DNA of 19,285 nucleotides from an uncultured Eubacterium sp. GTDB lineage: Bacteria > Bacillota > Clostridia > Lachnospirales > Lachnospiraceae. Shown here piece by piece: positions 6,204-13,797 of the stretch. Where the stretch lies: positions 1 to 19,285 of the forward strand of contig URGC01000042.1 in the NCBI GenBank assembly GCA_900547255.1, in the 5' to 3' direction. The notes beneath the pieces were generated by a model, which was not told the DNA's origin, ran no database searches, and was given only the letters and a program-made list of their open reading frames with translations. Numbering within the stretch: position 1 is the stretch's first letter; every line of letters begins with the position of its first letter. The translations under genes were made by a program, and so were the position numbers.

Positions 6204-6967
6204 ATCTTTTTAAGCCACTTTTCCAGTAAATCAATCAGTGCTGTAAATGCTTTTTCAAGCAAGACACTTAACAACACCACCATAATGCTCCATGCAAATA
6301 ATCCTGCCGTGTCGATATAGAGCTTGGAATAGTACAACTGCTCTCCTATCGAATTCCTTGCAAGTCCTATGACCTCAGCCGACACTCCTGCTTTAATACA
6401 CATCCCGGCAGCAACTTTAAAATCAGGTTTTGCCACCGGCAGAATCTGTGGTATATCTATCCAGCATATCCTTCTTATAATTCCCACACCATTCACATCT
6501 GCCATCTCAATCATCTGCATGTCACGCCTGTCAATTCCTGATAAAACCGCACTGTATACAATAGGGAATGTCACTATAAATGACGTAAATACCGAAACCC
6601 GTCCTGAGCCGAACCATATAATCAGCAGTATGATAAACGATGCCATTGGCAGTGATTTCATAAGAAGCACCGGCGGCGCAAGCATTTCCCCGAAAAGCCT
6701 GCATCTATGCGATACAACCGCGCACACGCTTCCCAGTGCAGCAGCACTTAAAAATCCGAGTGTTATATTAATCATTGAATTAACTAATATTCTATATGTA
6801 GAACCCATGCCAAGCAGATTAACAATACTTGACAATACACTGACAGGGCTTGCAAGAAGAATGTCAAGCCCTGTCAGTACACTTGCAGCCTGCCATATGA
6901 TTAACCACACAGCCACTGCTGATATTCTTTTAATATTATTTTTAAATATCTTTCTTATCATAGTCAT
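6200..6967 (-). CDS. ABC transporter permease, NitT/TauT-like
   Basis: About 255 aa with several hydrophobic segments: residues about 15-35, 60-85, 95-120, 125-150 and a C-terminal one near 215-240. The EAA-like cytoplasmic loop EMADVNGVGIIRR followed by IDIPQILP is the contact for the ATPase and marks a binding-protein-dependent importer of the SsuC/TauC type. I start it at the ATG at 6967, which overlaps the stop of the GGDEF gene as TGATG; a TTG one codon earlier is less likely. There is no strong Shine-Dalgarno sequence, so translation probably depends on coupling to the upstream gene. Substrate unknown. Confidence 0.88.
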   Translation of the reverse strand: MTMIRKIFKNNIKRISAVAVWLIIWQAASVLTGLDILLASPVSVLSSIVNLLGMGSTYRILVNSMINITLGFLSAAALGSVCAVVSHRCRLFGEMLAPPVLLMKSLPMASFIILLIIWFGSGRVSVFTSFIVTFPIVYSAVLSGIDRRDMQMIEMADVNGVGIIRRICWIDIPQILPVAKPDFKVAAGMCIKAGVSAEVIGLARNSIGEQLYYSKLYIDTAGLFAWSIMVVLLSVLLEKAFTALIDLLEKWLKKI

Positions 6968-8760
6968 CAAATAACTGTCTCTATAGCCTTACAAACCATA
7001 TATACTGCTGAGACATCATCCTGGCTCCACTTTCTTCTGTGTATGCCAAATATATCAAAGCACACAACCCCGATACATTCCCCATCACGCATAAGCTTAA
7101 TCTGGAGAGTTGAACACAAGTCAAATTCTCTCATGCTGTTAAATATCTCTTTGAAGTCATAGCTTAGTGAATTGACATTGTTAACCTTGTTGATGCCATA
7201 TTTGTCGAATGACTCCATATATTTTTCATTACTGATAAATTTCACTTTGTCTACAGGCTTAGAGTAATGTCCAAGAACCATAGGTTCATCGCCATTACAT
7301 TTTGCAAGAACTATGCCATGTACATTCATTCTGTCCATAAGGTCATCTAAGACTTCCCTTACAGCCGGTCTGCCTTCATTAACAATCTTAATCATCATGG
7401 AAGCCGCCATCTGGTTCTTATCAAGAGGCTTCATGAAATCAGCAACCATTCTTCCATTATCCCTGTCACTTGCATTGATATAAGAAGAATGAAGCTCCTT
7501 GTCGAATAAGATGTATCTATCCTTGCCCTTCTCCTTGGCAATATAGAGTGATGCATCTGCTATCTTGAACAGCTCTTCATAAGAATTGCCACATTCTGGA
7601 TATGTTGCAATTCCGATTGATACAGAAAATACATATTCTGGCATCTTCTCAGCTATCTTAGCCTTTAACCTCTTACGCATCTCTGTAAGACGCGACTTAA
7701 AATCTGTCACATTATTGAAATCCGACAGGAGACACATAAACTCATCTCCACCGATTCTTCCAATAATTCCATTATTCTCAAATGTCTCTTTCAACGCATT
7801 AGCAAGCATAAGAATAACTTCATCACCAAATTTATGTCCATATGTATCATTAACCGTTTTAAAATCATCTATATCAATGACACACAGATACATATCTGAC
7901 TTACGTCCAGTCTTAACCACCTCGTTAATCTCGCCTATTATTGTCTCAGTTGCAACCTTCTTGTTGAGAAGTCCTGTAAACATATCAAGGTCAGCATCTT
8001 CCTTATTGCCACTCTCAACAATAACTCCATCAGACTGGAACACAATACCTGTAACCATATTGACTTTGAATCCATCTGTAAAAAGCTCACCCTTAAAACA
8101 TATAGACTCAAATTCATCTGGTGAACCCGAAAGCATAGATGTGTGGAGAATTATATTAAACTCCTCCCTGCCCTCACGCATAAGGTCACACATCCTGTTA
8201 AACTCTGCCTTGTCTTCCTGTGCAACAAGATTCTTCTCATTGACTTCCTGCTGCCATTTCGTCAGAGGCTCCTTGTATATAACTTTGGCATGACCGCCAG
8301 CATAATAATATATGCTGAAAGCATCATCCTCTAAATTATAGTCAAAGTAATTAACATTCATCTGGCTTAAGAATTTCCTGTATTTGCGCAGATTCTTAAA
8401 ATAAGTAAAAAACTTATGTGTCATCTGCACAACATCATTAACCGTCAGATAATACTTCACAACCTCCTTGTTGCGGAAGTTGCTTCTGGCTTCCTTCGCC
8501 CTGTTGACGAGAACATATCTGTAACAATCCTGCTTAATAAGGAATCTTACAATATATGGCTCGTCATAATTCTCACTGTCTAAATACTCTTTAAAACCTT
8601 CCCAGTCATCTTTATATATAAGCTTATCAAGGTCACACTCAACGTAATCGCCAAGCATGCTAAAATATCTCTCATCACCATGTACAAACTTATATTGGCT
8701 GTCAAAATCGCATATTGCTTCCATCATAGGATTGTCGATAAGATTCATGCTTGCCCGCAT
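6967..8760 (-). CDS. Diguanylate cyclase (GGDEF) with PAS-like and GAF-like domains
   Basis: This is a soluble protein of about 597 aa. The N-terminal 250 residues resemble two PAS-like sensor folds. The GGDEF domain (about 257-420) has an intact RIGGDEF motif (GGDEF at 337-341), the metal-binding DIDDFKTVND and the SIGIAT strand, so it should convert two GTP to cyclic di-GMP. The usual RxxD inhibitory site before the motif reads ENNG, so feedback inhibition at this site is likely lost. The C-terminal part (about 450-597) looks like a GAF domain. The start is uncertain: the ATG at 8760 has GGGGG 6 nt upstream, while a GTG at 8793 would add 11 residues and has AGGA in a hairpin upstream. It follows the CBS gene and is coupled to the permease gene. 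Confidence 0.88.
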   Translation of the reverse strand: MRASMNLIDNPMMEAICDFDSQYKFVHGDERYFSMLGDYVECDLDKLIYKDDWEGFKEYLDSENYDEPYIVRFLIKQDCYRYVLVNRAKEARSNFRNKEVVKYYLTVNDVVQMTHKFFTYFKNLRKYRKFLSQMNVNYFDYNLEDDAFSIYYYAGGHAKVIYKEPLTKWQQEVNEKNLVAQEDKAEFNRMCDLMREGREEFNIILHTSMLSGSPDEFESICFKGELFTDGFKVNMVTGIVFQSDGVIVESGNKEDADLDMFTGLLNKKVATETIIGEINEVVKTGRKSDMYLCVIDIDDFKTVNDTYGHKFGDEVILMLANALKETFENNGIIGRIGGDEFMCLLSDFNNVTDFKSRLTEMRKRLKAKIAEKMPEYVFSVSIGIATYPECGNSYEELFKIADASLYIAKEKGKDRYILFDKELHSSYINASDRDNGRMVADFMKPLDKNQMAASMMIKIVNEGRPAVREVLDDLMDRMNVHGIVLAKCNGDEPMVLGHYSKPVDKVKFISNEKYMESFDKYGINKVNNVNSLSYDFKEIFNSMREFDLCSTLQIKLMRDGECIGVVCFDIFGIHRRKWSQDDVSAVYMVCKAIETVI

Positions 8761-8805
8761 AATATACCCCCATACAACCGCCTTTAAGTCCACACTAAAG
8801 CATCA

Positions 8806-8823
8806 TCCTATACCCCTATAGGA
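8806..8823 (-). promoter_or_regulatory. Perfect hairpin ahead of the GGDEF gene
   Basis: TCCTATA (8817-8823 read on minus) and TATAGGA (8806-8812) form a perfect 7-bp stem with a GGGG loop. The 3' arm contains AGGA, the only Shine-Dalgarno-like sequence serving the GTG at 8793. It has no T-run. It may be an operator or a translation-control stem. Confidence 0.45.
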
Positions 8824-8839
8824 CTGTCGCCTAACCACG

Positions 8840-9706
8840 CTATAATGCCTGCTCTTTTACAGCTAACACCTTCGTAATCATCTTGTCTTTAACTTCTAGT
8901 ACCTTAAATTCATAACCATCACATGTACATGAAAATTCCTCATTTTCTGACGGAATCTTACCCATCTTGTATATCATGTAACCGTTAATCGTATCTATAT
9001 CTTCACAGTCGAAATGAATCTCAAAAAGCTCTTCTATATCTTCCAGAGTCGTCTGTCCATCCAATACGTAAGAACCATCATCCCTTCTGTTGATAAGAAC
9101 CTCTTCATCATCATACTCATCGAGAATATCCCCAACAATCTCTTCCAACACATCTTCAAGTGTTATGAGTCCTGATGTCTGGCCGTACTCATCTACTACT
9201 ATAGCCATGTGCGTCTTCTTAGACTGCATTTCTTTGAATAGAACACTTAAATTACGTGTCTCTGGAATATATGTAGCATCAAACAGAAGCTGATGTTTTA
9301 CTTCTTTAATCTTCTTATCCCTGTTAGCCTCATCTACATATACTTTAAGCAGATCTCGTAAATGTAATATTCCGATAATGTTGTCTATATCACCATCATA
9401 CACCGGATACCTTGAAAAATTCTCCTTAAGTATGAAGTCAAACGCCTCATTAACTGTCGTCTCACAATCAATAGCAACTATATTCTTTCTGTGAATCATA
9501 ACATCTGATGCCTGCCTGTCAGCAAACTCAAATATGTTATTAATCATCTCCGCTTCATTCTCTGCGAGGACGCCCTGTTCATGGCCTTCATTGACCATAT
9601 CCATAATCTCTTCTTCAGTTACGTCATCCTCTTTTTTTCTGCCTAGCTTCTTAAATAATCCCGTTAAAAAATTATTATTGTCATCCACGGGGTGAACATC
9701 GCTCAT
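8840..9706 (-). CDS. CBS-pair/CorC-HlyC domain protein (hemolysin C family)
   Basis: About 288 aa from the ATG at 9706, chosen because AAAGGA lies 8-9 nt upstream; the TTG six codons earlier has no better site. The N-terminal 55 residues are charged. Then come two CBS motifs: one around MIHRKNIVAIDCET to NIIGILHLRDLL, and one around THMAIVVDEYGQTSGLITLEDVLEEIVGDI. The C-terminal CorC_HlyC domain (about 210-288) includes DGSYVLDGQTTLED. The membrane DUF21/CNNM domain of full-length relatives is absent, as in CorC. Such proteins are linked to Mg2+/Co2+ handling and the CBS pair usually senses adenine nucleotides; 'hemolysin' is a historical name and not a supported activity here. It has its own promoter. 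Confidence 0.88.
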   Translation of the reverse strand: MSDVHPVDDNNNFLTGLFKKLGRKKEDDVTEEEIMDMVNEGHEQGVLAENEAEMINNIFEFADRQASDVMIHRKNIVAIDCETTVNEAFDFILKENFSRYPVYDGDIDNIIGILHLRDLLKVYVDEANRDKKIKEVKHQLLFDATYIPETRNLSVLFKEMQSKKTHMAIVVDEYGQTSGLITLEDVLEEIVGDILDEYDDEEVLINRRDDGSYVLDGQTTLEDIEELFEIHFDCEDIDTINGYMIYKMGKIPSENEEFSCTCDGYEFKVLEVKDKMITKVLAVKEQAL

Positions 9707-9770
9707 TGTAAAATTCCTTTCCAAAAAACCTTTGCTAAAATGTGTTATTTAATAGTAATTATATTGTGTA

Positions 9771-9800
9771 ATTATAACATATATCACTACTTATCGTCAA
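9771..9800 (-). promoter_or_regulatory. Sigma-A promoter of the CBS-protein operon
   Basis: TTGACG (9800-9795) and TATAAT (9776-9771) on the minus strand, 18 bp apart. The -35 box overlaps the mazF stop codon. Transcription would begin near 9764, giving a leader of about 58 nt. No terminator is seen between mazF and this promoter. Confidence 0.75.
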
Positions 9801-10150
9801 TGTAGTTCATCCATCTCAAGGCTTACTGACAGTGCGTGGTTTACCTTGCCTATAATCTCATTATCAAGATGGCACACCTTGTCTTTAAGCCTTTTTTTGT
9901 CTATTGTACGCAGCTGTTCAAGTAGAATAACTGAATCCTTAACAATGTCATATCTGCACGAATCAATCTCTACATGTGTAGGCAGCTTTGCCTTGTTCAT
10001 CTTGGATGTAATGGCTGCACATATAACAGTCGGACTATGTTTATTACCTGTATCATTCTGTATAATAAGTACCGGTCGCACGCCACCTTGTTCAGAGCCT
10101 ACAACCGGTCTTAAATCCGCATAAAATATATCGCCACGTTTAATAACCAA
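9797..10150 (-). CDS. mazF: MazF/PemK-family toxin (mRNA interferase), no adjacent antitoxin
   Basis: This 117-aa protein closely follows the Firmicutes MazF/EndoA pattern: MVIKRGDIFYADL at the N-terminus, then GSEQGGVRPVLIIQND. The catalytic residues of the family, Arg25 and Thr48 (in AAITSK), are both present, so it should be an active sequence-specific ribonuclease cutting mRNA. The start is TTG, with GGGAG 8 nt upstream; the family N-terminus supports it. In Bacillus the order is alr, antitoxin, toxin. Here the 139 bp between alr and this gene contain no antitoxin frame, only repeats. Antitoxin may be encoded elsewhere, or the toxin may be kept low by its weak start. Confidence 0.93.
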   Translation of the reverse strand: MVIKRGDIFYADLRPVVGSEQGGVRPVLIIQNDTGNKHSPTVICAAITSKMNKAKLPTHVEIDSCRYDIVKDSVILLEQLRTIDKKRLKDKVCHLDNEIIGKVNHALSVSLEMDELH

Positions 10151-10240
10151 TTAAATCACTCCCAGCATATAGTATCAAGTTAAATCCTTGTATCTATAAG
10201 TATCTCCAGGAATAAAACGTGTATTCAGATTAATTAACAT

Positions 10241-10304
10241 CAATCTTCAAGATTTATTTTTATATTAATATCTAAGATTTATTTTCATATCAATCTTCAA
10301 GATT
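10241..10304. repeat. 25-bp tandem repeat spanning the alr 3' end
   Basis: Copies at 10241-10265 and 10266-10290 differ at 5 positions, and the first 14 bases recur at 10291-10304, where they encode the last residues of alanine racemase. Copies one and three contain AATCTTGAAGATT on the minus strand, a palindrome with one central base. The remainder of the alr-mazF gap (10151-10240) shows nothing else I would support. Confidence 0.75.
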
Positions 10305-11471
10305 CCACTTAACATGGAAATAATCATGACTTCCTATATATCTTCCTGATTTATAATAATTTCTAGGAATTCTCTTATTAAGATTACATACAAATTCATA
10401 ATTAAATGTTCCAGCAAGCGCCGCAATCTCTTCGACTGTTATCTCCTCATCACCATCACGGCCGATAAGTGTGACAAGTGAATCTCTGCCGACACCTTCA
10501 ATATCTGTGACATCAACCATCATCTGATCCATGCACACTCTTCCTATAATCGGTGCCTTCTTTCCATTGATAAGGACATACCCCTTAGATGACAATGCCC
10601 TTGGATATCCATCTCCGTATCCGACAGCTACTGTTGCGATAACGCTAGGTCTTTTTGTTACAAATGTTCCACCATAGCTTACCTCTTCGCCCTCAGGCAC
10701 TTCCTTTACATAAGTCACATGGCTCATAAGCTTGAGTGCTGGCTTAAGCTGTACCCTTTCCATATCAACCTCTGTTGATGGGTACATTCCATACATGGCA
10801 ATCCCAAGCCTTACCATGTCCTTATATGTGTCCGGCATATCAATAACAGCGGCACTGTTAGCACAGTGTACATACTGGAATGTAATGCCCTCATTCTTTA
10901 ACATGTCAACGAATGAATTGAACTTGTGAAGCTGTCTCTCAGACTTGCTCTTATCTGCCTCATCTGAGGTCGCAAAATGTGTGAATATTCCCTGCACATC
11001 AAGATTGCCAAGCTTTTTGATATTCTTTACAATCTCAACTCCTGATTTATCAGGCTCAAGTCCTATTCTTCTCATTCCTGTGTCAACCTTGATATGACAC
11101 AGTGCCTTCTTTCCAAGTCTGCCTGCAACTTCATCAAGCTCAGCAGCAGTCTCATAATCAAATACTGTTGCTGTAACTTCATTTCTTAAGAGAGTCTCAT
11201 ACTCATCGACATTAACAAAGCCTAATATCAGTATTGGCTTATCTATTCCATTCTCTCTCAGATTAACCGCCTCATCAAGTGTAGCAACTGCGTACATGCA
11301 GACCTTAGAGTATACAGCCTTTGCAACTGCAACATCGCCATGTCCGTATCCATCTGCCTTGACAACTGCAACCGCCCCTGTTCCCTCTGGGGTAAGCTTC
11401 ATCAATGCATCAACATTATCCGATATGATATCAAGGTCAATATCTGCATACACTCTGTAATATTTAGTCAC
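10290..11471 (-). CDS. alr: Alanine racemase
   Basis: This PLP enzyme interconverts L- and D-alanine for peptidoglycan. It is 393 aa, as expected. The PLP lysine is Lys38 in VVKADGYGHG; the second catalytic residue, Tyr266, is in VSYGGTF. Also present are the phosphate-binding RLGIAMYGMYPS and the C-terminal GRVCMDQMMVDVT. The start is GTG (11471) with GGAGG 9 nt upstream, and the N-terminus YYRVYADIDLDII aligns with the family. It begins 23 bp after the NAD(P)HX repair gene, in an apparent operon. The 3' end lies within a 25-bp tandem repeat, so the last residues may vary among strains. Confidence 0.96.
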   Translation of the reverse strand: MTKYYRVYADIDLDIISDNVDALMKLTPEGTGAVAVVKADGYGHGDVAVAKAVYSKVCMYAVATLDEAVNLRENGIDKPILILGFVNVDEYETLLRNEVTATVFDYETAAELDEVAGRLGKKALCHIKVDTGMRRIGLEPDKSGVEIVKNIKKLGNLDVQGIFTHFATSDEADKSKSERQLHKFNSFVDMLKNEGITFQYVHCANSAAVIDMPDTYKDMVRLGIAMYGMYPSTEVDMERVQLKPALKLMSHVTYVKEVPEGEEVSYGGTFVTKRPSVIATVAVGYGDGYPRALSSKGYVLINGKKAPIIGRVCMDQMMVDVTDIEGVGRDSLVTLIGRDGDEEITVEEIAALAGTFNYEFVCNLNKRIPRNYYKSGRYIGSHDYFHVKWNLED

Positions 11472-11494
11472 TTTTATTTTCCTCCGTTTTCAAG

Positions 11495-13102
11495 TTATAT
11501 TATTGTAGAATCATTTATCAGATTAGTGTACCACTTCTGTGCAAGCACATAGGGGACTGACTCTGCTATATCCATAGCCTTCATTCCGGCAGTACCAAGC
11601 TTCTCACAAGCCTTATCTCCTGCCCTGCCATGTACATAAGATGCCATAGCCGCATAAAATGGTATGTCACTTCCCCTATACATGCACATAATTCCAGCAA
11701 GCACACCTGTCAGTACATCCCCTGAACCAGCAGTTGCCATTCCAGCATTGCCAGAGGCATTGATATACACTGCTTCGCCATCTGTGATAACTGATGCCGC
11801 ATCTTTAAGGATAACACTGCATCCATATTCCTTTGCAAGTGATTTTGCTGACAATATCAGATTGCTCTTGATATTATCTATTGATGTGCTTAGCAGTCTT
11901 GAAGCCTCACCAACATGTGGAGTTATGACAACATTCTTTCCAAGCCTGTAATCTGCTTTGCCATCAACATGGATTCTTGCCAGCAGATTAAGCGCATCCG
12001 CATCCATTATAACGTATCTGTTATCATCCTCAATATCTTCATTGGCAACGAATTCCATTATCATTCCAAGTATTGATTTTGCCATATCATCTGTTGATAT
12101 TCCCGGTCCTACAATAATGCAGTCTGCCCACTGGCATAACGCAGGAAGCTCATCAATATTATCATTATATGTCACAGGAATAGCCTCTACCACATTCTTA
12201 AGAAGTGTCTCCCTGTTATTCTCATGTGTATAGACCTTCACAAGCCCGCAGCCGCTTCTTAGTGCCGCTTCCGCTGCAAGAACCGCTGCTCCTCCCATGC
12301 TGGAAGAACCTGCTATGACAAGAACTTTGCCGCATTTTCCCTTATCAACAAATCTGTCTCTTGTAGGAATACCAGCCACATCACAATCCTCAAGCGAATG
12401 GACTATATTGGAATCATTGCCGCCAAGTGACAGGAATCTTTCAAATCCATCTTTGACAAATCCAATATCAGCAACTGTTATTCTGCCTGCATGGCTTCTT
12501 CCCGGTTCAAGAGCCATTCCAGTCTTTTCATATCCAAATGTTATAGTCTCATCAGCATTAACCGCGATGCCAAGAACTTCTCCTGTAGAACAGTTTATTC
12601 CAGATGGAGAATCTATTGAAAATACATACGCACCACTGTTATTGATATCTTTTACAAGTGCCGCATAATCACCTGAAATGTCCCTGTTAAGCCCTATTCC
12701 AAATAATGCATCTACTATATAATTATATGTATCTACCGGTCTGTAGTTCCATCTTAAATATGGGCTTCTGTCCTTTAACCTGTATAATATATTCTTCTGA
12801 ATCTGATATTCCTTCGTGCCCTCTGATTCATTATCAATAACACATATATCAACATGTATTCCTGCCTGTACAAGGATTCTTGCAACTGCAAGTCCGTCTG
12901 CACCATTATTGCCTGTTCCGCTTGCAATAAGCACAGGATATTCAGGCATTTCTGCCCTGTTATCACATTTTAACCTGTCAATTATCCTGTCTGCAACAGC
13001 TAATGCCGCTCTCTCCATCAATACAACTGATGGAATTCCTATATTAGATATTGAATATGTATCTATTGATTTTGCCTGAAGGCTGTTTAATAACTCTTTC
13101 AA
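11495..13102 (-). CDS. nnrD: Bifunctional NAD(P)HX epimerase/dehydratase
   Basis: A fusion of YjeF_N and YjeF_C that repairs hydrated, inactive NADHX/NADPHX. The N-terminal epimerase half (about 1-225) has GTGNNGADGLAVARIL; the C-terminal ATP- or ADP-dependent dehydratase half (about 250-520) has VIAGSSSMGGAAVLAAEAAL, VVITPHVGEASRLL and the ATP-binding AGSGDVLTG (ending at 466). At 535 aa it is full length. The start is TTG with AGAGG upstream, and MKELLNSLQAKSID fits the family N-terminus. It follows the coiled-coil gene by 16 bp. In many Firmicutes this gene sits with alr, as here. Confidence 0.95.
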   Translation of the reverse strand: MKELLNSLQAKSIDTYSISNIGIPSVVLMERAALAVADRIIDRLKCDNRAEMPEYPVLIASGTGNNGADGLAVARILVQAGIHVDICVIDNESEGTKEYQIQKNILYRLKDRSPYLRWNYRPVDTYNYIVDALFGIGLNRDISGDYAALVKDINNSGAYVFSIDSPSGINCSTGEVLGIAVNADETITFGYEKTGMALEPGRSHAGRITVADIGFVKDGFERFLSLGGNDSNIVHSLEDCDVAGIPTRDRFVDKGKCGKVLVIAGSSSMGGAAVLAAEAALRSGCGLVKVYTHENNRETLLKNVVEAIPVTYNDNIDELPALCQWADCIIVGPGISTDDMAKSILGMIMEFVANEDIEDDNRYVIMDADALNLLARIHVDGKADYRLGKNVVITPHVGEASRLLSTSIDNIKSNLILSAKSLAKEYGCSVILKDAASVITDGEAVYINASGNAGMATAGSGDVLTGVLAGIMCMYRGSDIPFYAAMASYVHGRAGDKACEKLGTAGMKAMDIAESVPYVLAQKWYTNLINDSTII

Positions 13103-13118
13103 ATGTCTCTGCCTCTAT

Positions 13119-13718
13119 CTATTCTTCGTCATTAATTCTGTCTAATGCACCCATTATCTCAGCTCCGAATATTGAATGCATTCCTGTATATAATGCCTCA
13201 TTAATATTCTCTTTATCCTGTTTGATAAGAAGATTTTTCTTTAACTTAATCCTTGTCTCGTCAATCCATTTATCAAGGACTTCAAGGTCGCTCTTATTCT
13301 CGTTAATTTTGTGATAGCACATCTTGGCTGTCTCTATTAAAAGCTTTCTGTTCGCCTCTGCTAACTGTGCTGGAAGCTCCTGTTCTTCATTTTCCAGAGA
13401 TGATATCTTATCCTTGGCTTCCCTGATAAGACGCTGGCTCTGATTCATCTTCTTCTGATGTCTTGGGCTGTCATCCTCTTCCATGCTGTTAACAACTGTC
13501 TGGATAAGCTGTGCTTTAATCTTCTTGACCTCATTCAAGTCATCATTAACCTGCCCCTGTCTTTTAAGAAGTTCATTGACACGCTTCTCCCAGAACTTAA
13601 TCTCATCCGTCTTGCTTACCTCAGGAACAAGCTGATACCAACGCTGATCCAGTGTAAGCACAGGAATATTCCTAATAGCATTATTATCTTTTAATTTGTC
13701 ATATGTAATCTCTGCCAC
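13119..13718 (-). CDS. Coiled-coil protein of unknown function
   Basis: I do not recognise a family. From the GTG at 13718 (GGGAGGAAATTC just upstream) it encodes 199 aa. Residues about 40-175 are charged and heptad-like, rich in Glu, Lys, Gln and Leu, for example RVNELLKRQGQVNDDLNEV and KISSLENEEQELPAQLAEANRKL, which suggests a long coiled coil. The N-terminus contains LDQRWYQLVPE. There is no signal peptide or membrane segment, so a cytoplasmic, probably oligomeric protein is inferred. Alternative starts are the adjacent TTG and a longer frame from 13763, which would overlap the terminator hairpin and is unlikely. Its position between rex and the NAD(P)H repair gene hints at a conserved but undescribed role. 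Confidence 0.8.
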   Translation of the reverse strand: MAEITYDKLKDNNAIRNIPVLTLDQRWYQLVPEVSKTDEIKFWEKRVNELLKRQGQVNDDLNEVKKIKAQLIQTVVNSMEEDDSPRHQKKMNQSQRLIREAKDKISSLENEEQELPAQLAEANRKLLIETAKMCYHKINENKSDLEVLDKWIDETRIKLKKNLLIKQDKENINEALYTGMHSIFGAEIMGALDRINDEE

Positions 13719-13742
13719 AAGAATTTCCTCCCTATTCAAAAA

Positions 13743-13767
13743 TAGTGTGCCCAATAAAGGCACACTA
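13743..13767 (-). terminator. Terminator or attenuator hairpin after rex
   Basis: TAGTGTGCC and GGCACACTA form a perfect 9-bp stem with a 7-nt loop, followed on the minus strand by TTTTT. It lies 8 nt after the rex stop and ahead of the coiled-coil gene, so it should stop or reduce read-through from the rex promoter. Confidence 0.75.
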
Positions 13768-13768
13768 C

Positions 13769-13797
13769 ATTCTACTACATATTCTCATTATTCGCAA
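13769..13797 (-). promoter_or_regulatory. Putative promoter in the rex 3' end
   Basis: TTGCGA (13797-13792) and TAGAAT (13774-13769), 17 bp apart, on the minus strand. The predicted start near 13762 falls inside the 5' arm of the downstream terminator hairpin, so this transcript would carry only part of that stem. It could drive the coiled-coil gene, nnrD, alr and mazF independently of rex. Confidence 0.45.

Noticed and set aside
7586..8293. 235-aa frame on the plus strand opposite the GGDEF gene
   Set aside because: Ser/Leu/Ile-rich shadow of a conserved coding sequence with no domain or ribosome site.
8840..9706. True hemolysin or virulence factor
   Set aside because: The family name is historical; the sequence shows CBS and CorC domains and no toxin feature.
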